Source of the DNA: Nannobrachium achirus
Lineage: Eukaryota > Chordata > Actinopteri > Myctophiformes > Myctophidae
DNA length: 64,000 bases
Direction: 5' to 3'
Assembly: GCA_963921795.1 (NCBI GenBank)
Contig: OY997645.1
Coordinates: forward strand, 28,019,659 to 28,083,658
This document shows, one piece after another, positions 46,816-56,327 of the stretch. The notes below the pieces were generated by a model. That model was not told where the DNA came from. It saw only the letters and a program-made list of their open reading frames with translations, and made no database searches. The translations under genes and the position numbers were made by a program. Each line of letters starts with the position of its first letter. Position 1 is the first letter of the stretch.

Positions 46816-47048
46816 TGTTAGTTTGAAGCTTGCGTCATATATGTATGCTATGGTGTTTACGGGAGAGGAAATGAACTGTAACACCATGCTATTACTGGCT
46901 GTAAGGCTGAGCTATCACATTGTGGACAGCTGTGGGGGCTCATGGGGTTCTCTGCAAAGAGTACTGTTGCTGGCTGGAGGGGACAAGTCTAACTCAACGG
47001 CCCCTGTCCCTCACTCAGCTGTGTCTGAACAAATGGGGAGCAAGCTAG
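46816..47048 (+). pseudogene. Receptor pseudogene exon 2, first half
   Basis: Reads SVSLKLASYMYAMVFTGEEM and VRLSYHIVDSCGGSWGSLQR, matching the start of the LB1 lobe (compare [11 protein letters not shown] and LGYNLYDNC in the minus-strand receptor). Acceptor TTCCTGCAG, donor CTAG|GTACAG. The break falls where the neighbour's exon 2 is continuous. Confidence 0.75.
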
Positions 47049-47109
47049 GTACAGCTTTAATGTCATTCTGCCGTGTATACCTTTTGTAACAAAATCCAGT
47101 GAAATAGAC

Positions 47110-47282
47110 CAGTGTTTCTCAAACTTTAAAATGTCAAGGTTTCGCCTTAACTCTGACAGGGTACAAATGGAACGGGTTCATTTGGATCCATTTGTACACT
47201 GTCAGAGTTACTTGTATGGGTCAATTTAGACCCCTCCTAGAGGAACCCACAGAGTCCCTGGAATCCACTTTGAGAACCACTG
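47110..47282. mobile_element. hAT MITE inside a receptor intron
   Basis: Ends CAGTGTTTCTCAAACT and TTTGAGAACCACTG. Flanks AAATAGAC / AAATAGAG (8 bp, one mismatch). Lies within the non-canonical intron 47049-47415. Confidence 0.8.
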
Positions 47283-47415
47283 AAATAGAGAATGCAATTT
47301 TGATTTTGAATATGCAAACTGTATTTTATTTGTATTTTCACTGAAGCAAGTTTGCTGTGTCACAGATTAGTTTATCCTGCTCAAATCCTTTTTTGTTTTT
47401 TTGTACTGTTGGCAG

Positions 47416-47510
47416 GTGGCAACTCAGTTCCATTGGTCACTGGTGATGTCTCCTCCTCAACTGTAAGTGTAATACTATCGCTGACTTTGTCGCCTCTCTC
47501 TAAACCTGTT
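47416..47510 (+). pseudogene. Receptor pseudogene exon 2, second half
   Basis: Reads GGNSVPLVTGDVSSSTVSVI and LSLTLSPLSKPV. It corresponds to [19 protein letters not shown] and GLYRVPM of the intact receptor. It joins the first half in frame (G split as G|GT). Donor GTT|GTGAGT is where the canonical exon 2 ends. Confidence 0.7.
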
Positions 47511-47635
47511 GTGAGTTCCACTGCCTCTTGAGAGACAAAGTACACACATAGCATTTCATAATGTTTAATATTCATATTAAATAACAATTAATATAATTCA
47601 TATTCATATTTATTAATAGCGTTTCATTCACCTAG

Positions 47636-47700
47636 CTGTTACAACACTTGAACAAGGTGAACTTCACCACCCCACAGAGGGAACGTTTTTTCTTCAAAGG
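47636..47700 (+). pseudogene. Receptor pseudogene exon 4 stump
   Basis: Reads LLQHLNKVNFTTPQRERFFF, aligned to [20 protein letters not shown] of the intact receptor, then stops at a GTAAGA. The remaining roughly 50 codons (YDVMNW region) are not found before exon 5. Confidence 0.7.
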
Positions 47701-48099
47701 GTAAGACATACAAGCAGTGTATGTCTTTTAAAGCAAACACATAATTACATATTATATATTACATACAAATAATTCTAGGGGTACTTGACATTAAACACCA
47801 CAGATAAAAAGAAAACCAGACATTTTAATGGGTTAAATCTTCAGTAAGCATATTTTTCATACTGTGAGTGCCCAATCTGTGTCAACTGGCACACCAACCC
47901 CCAGTTGTCGCTAAAGCTCGTCTTGATTGGTCGTGTCAGGGTACAATCTTCAAATAAGTGAATCAGCTATTCAGTGGAGCACTGACACCAATCAGGTAGT
48001 AAAAAAAGAAAAAGAAAAGCTCATCCAGATTGATATGACAAAAATGGCACTAACCTGTTGCACATAGGCTATACATTGTGTCTACCAACTTATTTTTAG

Positions 48100-48223
48100 G
48101 TGCCTACTAGTACTTCAGTGTGCATCGAGAGCTGCCCCCCAGGAACTGGTGTGGTCAGAAGGAAGAGGGAACCTGCCTGCTGCTTTGACTGCATCTCTGT
48201 GGGGGAGGTTAGCAATATGACTG
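48100..48223 (+). pseudogene. Receptor pseudogene exon 5 (Cys-rich domain)
   Basis: 124 nt, the same length as the neighbour's exon 5. Reads TSVCIESCPPGTGVV and EPACCFDCISVGEVSN. The cysteine after CI (CIAC in the intact receptor) is Val here. Confidence 0.8.
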
Positions 48224-48895
48224 GTAAAGTGTCTATAACACAGCAATTCATGGTGCTTATTATGACATAATATCTGGGGTACATTGGATGGTTTACAACA
48301 TGGCCATATTTTAAATATTTACCATCCATGTCACGTAACCACTTTAACCATTATTTTTTTATACTTTGGCTATTCTAAAATAGCAGATATGCAACTCATA
48401 GCACGGCACCGAGTGGCGCACTATGAGCTTGTAGATCTGGTATTTTTGAAAAAACATGAAAATGTGTGCAAATCTTTGAATATATTAAAGTGAATGTATA
48501 ATGACATAATGATATATTATATACGTATAATTCTAGGGGTCCTTGACATTAAGCACCACAGATAAAGAAAATCACAAGATTTAGAAGACATTTTTAGGTA
48601 TTTTTCAGGTCTTAATGGGTTAAATCTTCGGTATGCATATTTTTCATACTGTGTGTGCCCTTTCTGGCATCTAGTTTTTCAGTTAGTTTTACTTTCCACA
48701 GCTGATCTGCAAGCTCACAACACAGCGACATGTTGTAAGCTTGTAGACAGTAGAGAGTCCCTTCCTAGAAATTTAGTGCAGTCAAAGGCATAACATTTCT
48801 ATTTGAAATGTAGCCAAGTGAAAATAATGTGCTTGCAAAATAATTACCAAAAATGTACTTAAGAGCAGTACTCAAGTACTTAGAATTGTCCACCA

Positions 48896-48997
48896 CTGTA
48901 TCATCTACCAGGTTCTGTCCACTGGGAGGGCTGTCCATTAGAGTTACTGTATCATCTACCAGGTTCTGTCCACTGTGAGCGCTGTCCATTAGAGTTC
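48896..48997 (+). repeat. 51-bp tandem duplication over an exon acceptor
   Basis: Two adjacent copies of a unit beginning CTGTATCATCTACCAG and containing GTTCTGTCCACTG. Each copy has its own TACCAG|GTTCTG acceptor. The second is used to read the 7TM exon. Confidence 0.9.
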
Positions 48998-49156
48998 TGG
49001 CCCAATCCTGAGCCAAAGTCCAGCATTCTTCACCAGGTGGACTTCCTCTCCTTTAATGAAACCTTGGGGATTACTCTGACAGCAGCAGCTGCAGCTGGAG
49101 CCGTAGTGACAACAGCCGTGTCTGTGGTCTTCCTGTACCACTGTCACACTCCTTTG
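48963..49156 (+). pseudogene. Receptor pseudogene 7TM exon, part 1
   Basis: Reads HCERCPLEFWPNPEPKSS, VDFLSFNETLGITLTAAA and TM1 AGAVVTTAVSVVFLYHCHTP. The last cysteine of the nine-Cys domain is absent. The donor is CCTTTG|GTGAGA. Confidence 0.78.
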
Positions 49157-49273
49157 GTGAGAGCCCAAATACATGCAAAGACGATCTGCACTTTTCAAGC
49201 CAACTGAGACTATTACTTTTACAGAATGAAACACAATGAAAGTATCTTCAACTTTGACCATTCAACTGTCCTG

Positions 49274-49719
49274 CAGGCACGTGCACACATAGACATCAAA
49301 GGGGGCTTTCCTTGAACCCCTGCCCTTTTATCTGTGATAAAAGGGCCCTCTCCAGAATGCAGTTTTTACTATGCTAAAATAAATGCAAATGCCCCCTTTC
49401 CATGCCATAACTGAAGGCTGCATTCAAGAGAATTGCCATGACCAAACTCTCCTGAACTTGAATGCAGCATCTTGTGTTGAAAGAATTGCTCTCTCTGTGT
49501 AGAAATTCATGCTGTACGCCACATCTCCAGAATTGACTTGATTATGCTTTGTTTAGTGTGGTATCACTCACCGAAAATAGCCGACCTCCAAGCCGACCTC
49601 CAACGCGTCGCAGCGCGACGCGTTGTGAGCTTGGAGGTCTGCTATTTTCGATATTTTCAACAAAAGGTCCTTTTAGAAATGTCAGCCCCTGCCTCTCTAA
49701 CATTCTCTGCACGTCCCTG
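49274..49719. mobile_element. hAT MITE in a receptor 7TM intron, TSD CAACTGTC
   Basis: Same family as 1404-1842 (CAGGCACGTGCACAC ... GCACGTCCCTG). CAACTGTC lies directly right of it and 3 bp left of it. It contains a palindrome of the dispersed hairpin type (49573-49655). Confidence 0.83.
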
Positions 49720-49753
49720 CAACTGTCTCTGCCTCTATCACACTCATGTCAAG

Positions 49754-50035
49754 GTGCGAGCCAACAGCTCAGAACTGAGCTTCCCATTTCTGCTGTCACT
49801 CAAGCTCTGCTTCCTCTGTTCGCTGGTGTTCATTGGCCGTCCTTCAGTGTGGTCTTGTCGGTTCCAACAGGCAGCATTCGGGATCAGCTTTGTCCTTTGC
49901 GGGTCCTGTCTCCTTGTTAAGACCATAGTGGTTCTGGTTGCATTCCGCTCAACTCGGCCAGGTGCTGGAGACATAATGAAGTGGTTTGGACCTGACCAGC
50001 AGAGAGGGAGTGTGTGCCTCTTCACCTCGATACAG
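49754..50035 (+). pseudogene. Receptor pseudogene 7TM exon, part 2 (TM2-TM4)
   Basis: Reads [40 protein letters not shown] and [20 protein letters not shown]. These match the intact receptor at high identity. 94 codons, phase 0 at both ends. Confidence 0.85.
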
Positions 50036-50207
50036 GTGAGATACCGATGGAACAGGGACATGCTGGGCCCCTGATTCAGCCCGGGAAAAAGAGTTGGAGA
50101 GGCCCTCATTGCGTGCTATAGAGAGAGATCTCTCTCTAAAGCACTGCTGCTACTCAAAGATTTGTGACAAAGTGACAAGCCAGTGGGCCAATTACATGAG
50201 TTATATT

Positions 50208-50627
50208 TCGTCGTTGTCGGGTGGAAACCTTGTATGTCCAAAGCCATTTGTTATCATTTTAAAAATGATTTAAACTGGGGCGCCCGCTGGCCTAGTGGTC
50301 AAGGCGCCGCCGGTTCGATTCCCGATCCGGACGACCTTTGCCACATGTCATTCCCCATATCTCTCCCCATTTCCTGTCAGTCTACTGTCCTATCAAATAA
50401 AGGCATAAAAAAAATCCCAAAAACAAATCTTTAAAAAAAAAAAAAAAAAATGATTTAAACTAGTGAAAACAGCCGATCTACAGGTGCGAGGCGTTGTGTG
50501 CTTGTAGATCTGCTGTTTTCACTACTTTTGGGCGACGGCCTTGTATGATGAAGCAGGGCTTTGCTTTGCGAAAAAATGTACAAATTTGAAACTTGGAGAT
50601 ACAAGGTTTCTGCCCGACAGTGACGAT
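50208..50627. mobile_element. TA-type MITE interrupted by a SINE
   Basis: Left end TTCGTCGTTGTCGGGTGGAA, right end TTTCTGCCCGACAGTGACGA. The palindromic core is at 50462-50525. A SINE (50277-50445) is inserted in its left half. All lie in the intron 50036-50779. Confidence 0.85.
50277..50445 (+). mobile_element. tRNA-derived SINE with 16-bp TSD
   Basis: Box A-like TGGCCTAGTGGTCAAGGCG, box B GGTTCGATTCC, then TTTCCTGTCAGTCTACTGTC, a AATAAAGGC tail and poly-A. AAAAATGATTTAAACT precedes (50261-50276) and follows (50446-50461). Confidence 0.88.
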
Positions 50628-50779
50628 TTACTTTGTTGGCCGCCCAGGGAATGAACCGGCCGTTCGGGAGTTGTCTCGCTTTTCCCAATGGCCAGCACGT
50701 TCCTGTCAACTATTGATGCCATTGCTCATCCATTTTCTTTTTAAAACTGAGACATGTTTTCATAATTCTGTTCTTCCAG

Positions 50780-51160
50780 GTCATCACCTATATTGCATGG
50801 TTATCCATAAGCCCTCCTGTACCGCAACATGTCCTAGGTGTGAAGGGGTCAAAGCTGAACCCAGAATGTGCCATAAGATCAGCGCTGGGCTTCGCTTTAG
50901 TCCTGGGTTGCATTGGCCTGCTGGCCCGCTGGCCTTCATATGTCTACTGCTGGTGTTCTACTTTCAGCATATTGATCTTCTGTGCCGTGTGGATGGCCTT
51001 TGCCTATGTTAGTTCTCCATGGAAGTATTCTGTTGCTGTAGAGATGGTTGCCATCCTGGCCTCTAGTTATGGTCTGCTGGTCTGCATCTTCACTCCAAAG
51101 TGCTTCATCATCCTCCTGAGGCCTGAGAGAAACACCAAGAAACACCTTTTGGCGAGATAG
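50780..51160 (+). pseudogene. Receptor pseudogene 7TM exon, part 3 (TM5-TM7)
   Basis: Reads VITYIAWLSISPPVP, ILIFCAVWMAFAYVSSPWKY and CFIILLRPERNTKKHLL, then TAG. Between LGCIGLLA and STFSILIFCAVW it lacks the loop with LPDNFNEAK, which is nearly invariant in V2R/OlfC receptors and needed for G-protein coupling. Confidence 0.85.
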
Positions 51161-51282
51161 CAAGGAGAGTTTATGAAAGACATGACTAAAACTGCACATG
51201 TATTGTACAGTATATCCTTTCATGTTTCATTTTTCTTAATGTTTTATGTTTTTTGTTATTGTAATCATGTGTACATTTTCTG

Positions 51283-51389
51283 TTAAGCACTCGTGCTTCA
51301 TTTTCTGCTCTGTAAAGCGCTTTGAGCTGCATTTCATTTCATGAAAGGTGCTATACAAATAAAGTTTATTATTATTATTGTTATTATTA
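51283..51389 (+). repeat. LINE-like 3' tail with AATAAA after the receptor pseudogene
   Basis: TGTAAAGCGCTTTGAGCTGC, then GGTGCTATACAAATAAAG and (TTA)n. This tail type is common at the 3' ends of fish retroelements. Its AATAAA could serve as a poly-A signal. Confidence 0.6.
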
Positions 51390-54300
51390 AACCTTGTTTC
51401 ATAACTGCTAAAGTACAACACCTTCCCTCTGGCCTGTTGCAACATAAACCAAATAAACTTTTTTAGATCAAAGTATATTTAAAATGTAATTTAAAATGGT
51501 GTCTTTATCTATCTGATGGGAAGCAGAGTGACCTTGAAGTGCAGAACACAATATTTTATTAAAACAATCTTTGCAAAATAGAACTGTTCTCAAAACAATT
51601 TAGCAAATAAAAAAAGCATGTAAACTTGTCCCAATATTCAGTCCCTCTTAGGATCTAATTAAAAAAAGATATAACAACATTTCCACTCTGCACAGAGGGA
51701 AACACGTTGGTGTTAGAATGATGCCCTCTGATGCATTTGATTTGATTAAAGATTTATTGTTATTTTAAACACAAATGAACAGTGACACCTATTGGCCTTT
51801 TCATAATTAACCACAAAGCAGGAAGAAGTGGGCAGACAGAATGTGTCTTCTGTGCCCACTAATATGTAAAGTAGCATATTACTGTATAGGGAATAAGGGA
51901 ATATGCTACAATGTTTTGTCTTTGATGTTTTGTAAGTACATGCAATGCTGCAGATGCAGAGCATAATCGAATTACATAGAAGCAAGCTTGTAAACAGGTT
52001 GCTAATTTCATTCACATTCAGACTGGCTGGGAAATAGTAAACACATTAATAAAGTCTTCCTTACACCAGCAGCTCCAGTTGAAGTATAGTGGCCATGAAT
52101 TCAGAACGGATTAGTTGAACTGGGGAGGCCGGCCCCTGTTGTTATTCTCATGTGTAACCTCTTTTCTTTCCAATTGCTTTTGTAACCTGCACTGCTACAG
52201 TATTTCTGGAAAAGAATGCAACCATACTTAAATATAGTGTGGTCTAGTTAAATTAAGTTTAACCATTTCAACCACTATATACTTAGTCCCCCAGGTATAC
52301 TAGGCCCTATTCTTTTCCTAAAACTTTACACTAAATCTTCACTAATAGCAGATCTATTAACTCACAATGCGTCACATTGCGACGGGTGCTATTTTCACTG
52401 AATGTTCACCCCCAGAAAAGGGATGCTAGAGTTTGTGTAGTTAAAATAATGCTAAATGATACTTACTAAACTCACCAGCTCGGGATTCGATCCCCAACCG
52501 GGTTATACCAAAGACTGTAAAAATTGGACCCAATTCCTACCTGCTTGGCTCTCAGCATCAAGGATTGGATTGGGGGGGGTTAGATCAACACTACTTATTC
52601 CCGAGCACGGCTGCGGCTCGCCGCTCCAAGAGATGGGTTAAATGCAGAGAACAAATCTCACATACAGTACAGACAAATAGTAGGACTATAACTTAAACCT
52701 TTAACTAAAGGAACAAATAGAGATTGCGTCATCTGTGCCTCATCACTTTCTATAATCATCCTTAAACTAAATACAAAATGAAAAAATGAATAAATATATG
52801 ATTAACGTTATATTTAGTACACCCTTGCCTCAATTCACCTTCTGCAACCTTACTGTAACTATTATATAATTGGGATTCTGTTATGTGGAATTTTGGTTGC
52901 TTAATTGATAGCATTACTTCCTAAAAGCCAGGCTCATGGGCACACCACTACAGGATATTGACAATGGTTATGAAGATAGTGAATGGACTATCAGTAATAC
53001 CTAATTAAACAAGCCTGAATATCAGAGAAAGCGATTCATTTACAAATTAATGTGTGAAGCTGTTTACATGGGATATGCACCGATATATCGGCCACATATC
53101 GGCATCTGCCAATAATTATGGGTCAATATTGGTATCAACAAATAAAGCTGACATTAACCGATGGCAGTAGTTGATATTTATCTGTTGTTGATAAGCATAC
53201 ATTTTGCGCTGACAATGTTGATGTGTTGGTTATCTTGTTAGCCTAGCAAAGCTTAAAACATCGGTATCTGTATCGGCCAAGAATTTCCATTTTGGTGCAT
53301 CCCTAAATCAATCTCTGCTTTTGGTTTGAAAATTGCTATACTGTACATGTATGCTAGTGTACTATGCATCACAAACAGTGGTCCTCAAAGTGGTGTTCAG
53401 GGACTCACTCCCCAGGAGTCCTTGAAGGGGTTCCAGGGGGTCCCCAGCAAAATTACTTATAGCATCAAAAGTTTAAACACTTTAACCTTTATACAAGGTG
53501 ACCGTGTGTCAGAAAAGTAACAGGACTGTGGCAGTGCACCCTCAATACTCAATGCTAATTTAGTAAACGCCTATGTCACTGTGTTGCCCGAAATCTCACC
53601 ACTATCACTGTGTGCTTCTGTTCCTGTTGTGTAATTACACTGCTGTTACCAAACTGGAGGTGGCACAAACATGGAGCAAAGAATACATTTGAAATGCCTG
53701 GTTAAATTGGGTTAGGATTAGGACTAGGGTTACCATAACCCTGACCCCAACCCTAAGAACCCAGAGAACATTTATGCCCGCTAAAGTGAACCAGTTTTTT
53801 TTCAACGTTTTGACTGAGGTTATCTGTGTTGTAAGGCCAGATATCTTGGACCATATAATGTCCAATCAGAAAGGATTGGCCATGCTTCACTTGATCACAA
53901 TATATAATACATGTAAGACGCCCTAAGGGTGAGATGCAACCTCGCCCTAAAGGGCGAGGTCACGCACATGGGTGCACAATTGGACGCACAATTGGACGCG
54001 TGCCTGGGTGATGGCAGACTGCTGGGCGAGCGCTGGCGCTTTGGCATGGGATCAACTTTGACCAAAGAAAATAGATTTCTGTCCAGATAGGACAAGGACA
54101 GAATTGACATAGAACACATGAGACTGACACAATATGTCCATATGGGCATCTGACATAATAGATGTCTGACGTCCTAGACTAGTCCTCCATATATGGGCAT
54201 AAAAGGGATTGTATTAGTGTTGTTGCCCTAACAGGGCATCATCTGGGAATTCCCATATACTGTATGGACATACTGTATATTGTATCAGTCTCATGTGGTC

Positions 54301-55108
54301 TATGACGTCAGACATCTATGATGTCAGATGTCAATTTGCAAGTGTCTTGGCCATATATGGAGCAAAAGGTGTGACAGACAGAAGGACATGAGCTGAAAGT
54401 TTTCATACTAAATTGCGACCTGTAGTCGCAATAAATGGTCAGTACACTTGCAATTTCCAAGAATTGCACCTTTCTAGTTTTTATGAATTTGTTGGTGAAT
54501 TAAAATGCACAAGTGCTTTCTTTACTTGTACTGAATAATCGAGCGCGTAGCGCTGTTCCGAGGTCCCGTTGTTTCGAGGTCCCAGTAGTCCGAGGCTGGT
54601 GAAAGCTGACCTGCCGATGCTGGTGAATGCTAACCCTAACCTTTACTCGGGCTAATGGGACCTCAGACTATCGAGATTTTCCTGAATAATCCACTGTAGT
54701 GGGAAGGGTACTATATATGGGAGTGGTGAGCAGCGAAGGACATTCATGGTGTTTCAATCACACAGCTTTAATCCGTTGAAACCAGAAACCTAAAAGATAT
54801 GGCAAGACATTAATAGCAAAAATGTATGTTTTCCAATTTTACACATGTACGTTGACCCACAGGGAATGAAGAGATACTTTTTTACATCCAGGTTAAACTC
54901 ACTAAATGTAGCCTTTAAGGGAGGGTAATGAACACATTTTTCAACATGACAGATAATCATGAAGCTAATGAAGCCTATACGTTTTCATGACTGGATTACT
55001 ACATGAAAGCTGAATCTACAATATAGTACAAGTTTATCAGCAATCAAAGACATCCAAATATACTTTATCAGATTCACATAGATGTAGAGTATTTCATTGC
55101 ATTTCTAC
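51390..55108. other. Gene-free stretch between the two receptors
   Basis: Contains a SINE-like segment with box B GGGATTCGATCCCC and GGTTAAATGCAGAGAACAAA (about 52470-52665), a GGATATGCACCGATA ... TTTTGGTGCATCCC hAT-type MITE (about 53070-53303), and a CCATATATGG repeat (53910-54430). No exon recognised. Confidence 0.6.
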
Positions 55109-55116
55109 TTCTATGT

Positions 55117-55411
55117 CAAGGTTCCCCAATTAGTTTTCCCCAAGGGCCGAATTATGTCTAGGGTACCAAGCCGAGGGCCACAACATTGCAGGGGGCGACG
55201 GTGGCGTTTCCACTACTCCAGCGACAGTTCAGATATCGTCGTTGTCGGGAACATCTTGTATGTCCAAAACCGTTTGTTTTGCATTTATCATTTTAAAAAA
55301 TGATTTAAACTAGTGAAAACAGCCGATCTACAAGCACACAACGCCTCGCATCGCGACAGTAGCCCCCCGCGGGCCGCAAATGGCCCGCGGGCCGCCTATT
55401 GGGGAACCCTG
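55117..55411. mobile_element. hAT element inserted at the OlfC-like stop codon
   Basis: Ends CAAGGTTCCCCAAT and ATTGGGGAACCCTG. TSD TTCTATGT (55109-55116) / TTCTACGT (55412-55419). A half copy of the TA-type MITE (55231-55345) is nested inside. Confidence 0.85.
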
Positions 55412-55413
55412 TT

Positions 55414-56327
55414 CTACGTCTTGGTGGCAACTCGACCCATGATGGACTTCTTAGTGTTTCTCTCAGGTTTCAAAAGTATTATATAACACTTCGGGCCAAA
55501 CAACGACACCAAAAGACCAAAGCTAGACGCCAAGATAGCAAACACCTCCACTACATCTGCATATTTGCCCGGAGAGCTGATATAGGCCGGGACGAAGCCT
55601 ATCCACACGGCACAGAATATCAACATGCTGAACGTGATCAACTTGGCTTCGTTGAAGTTGTCCGGAAGATTCCTCGCCATGTACGCCATGAGGAAGCTGA
55701 GGAGTGCCAGCAGACCGATATAACCCAGTAACACTGCAAAACCAGCCGTTGATCCCACCGCACACTCATAGACTATCTTATCACTGCGGTACTGCGTGTT
55801 TTTATGAATAGTCGGCGGCGATGTTACAAGCCAAGCAGTGCAGATGGCTGCCTGAACGGACGTGAGAGCCAGAACGGTTCCTCTCTGCTGCACGGCACCA
55901 AACCACTTCAGGATGTCTGCGCTCCCAGGCTTGGAGGCCTTGAACACGGCCAACACCACCATAGTCTTTACCAGAATAGACGAAACACACATCACAAAGA
56001 CGATCCCGAACGCTACATGCCTCAGCTGACAGGTCCACATTGTGGGACGACCAATGAACAGCAGGGAACACAAGAAACACAGTTTGAGCGACAACAAGAG
56101 AAGGAAGCTGAGCTCTGAGTTGTTGGCGCGCACCATGGGCGTGTCTCGGTGGTAGACGAAGATTCCCAGAACGACGGCGCAGGTGAACGTGCCCAGCAAC
56201 GAGATGGTTGTCAAGGAGATGCCCAGGGCCTCGTGGTAGGAGAGGAACTCCAGGCTCTTAGGCACACAGTGGTCACGCCGGGGACTGGACCAGAAGTCCT
56301 CTGGACAACTGGTGCACTCTGTGGAGT
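55414..56327 (-). CDS. OlfC-like exon 6 (7TM) and stop
   Basis: One continuous exon of 303 codons plus TAG. It opens [13 protein letters not shown] (three more cysteines), carries seven hydrophobic helices and closes with [18 protein letters not shown]. The TAG (55414-55416) lies inside the target-site duplication of a hAT element that follows immediately. Confidence 0.95.

Larger units (their letters stand above)
46191..51160 (+). pseudogene. Family C olfactory receptor (OlfC/V2R-like) pseudogene
   Basis: Fragments in order: exon 1 46191-46468 (signal-like SVLSLLLVWAVS, then DGDIAIGGLFNLHD), exon 2 in two parts (46816-47048, 47416-47510), exon 4 stump 47636-47700, exon 5 48100-48223, and the 7TM exon in three parts (48963-49156, 49754-50035, 50780-51160, stop TAG). 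Defects: canonical exon 3 (the LB2 lobe, about 830 nt in the neighbour) cannot fit in the 125 bp available at 47511-47635. Exon 4 stops after FTTPQRERFFFKG, and its phase does not fit exon 5. Two of the nine cysteines of the Cys-rich domain are missing. The third intracellular loop (LPDNFNEAK in the neighbour) is deleted in frame. The remaining parts keep reading frame across three non-canonical introns, so decay may be fairly recent or a truncated product may still be made. Confidence 0.8.

Noticed and set aside
50277..50345. tRNA-like sequence with A and B boxes
   Set aside because: No acceptor stem or anticodon arm can be folded, and it has a SINE tail, poly-A and TSD. It is a SINE, not a tRNA gene.
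55804..56118. Plus-strand open frames inside the 7TM exon
   Set aside because: Antisense shadows of the receptor exon with no family similarity.
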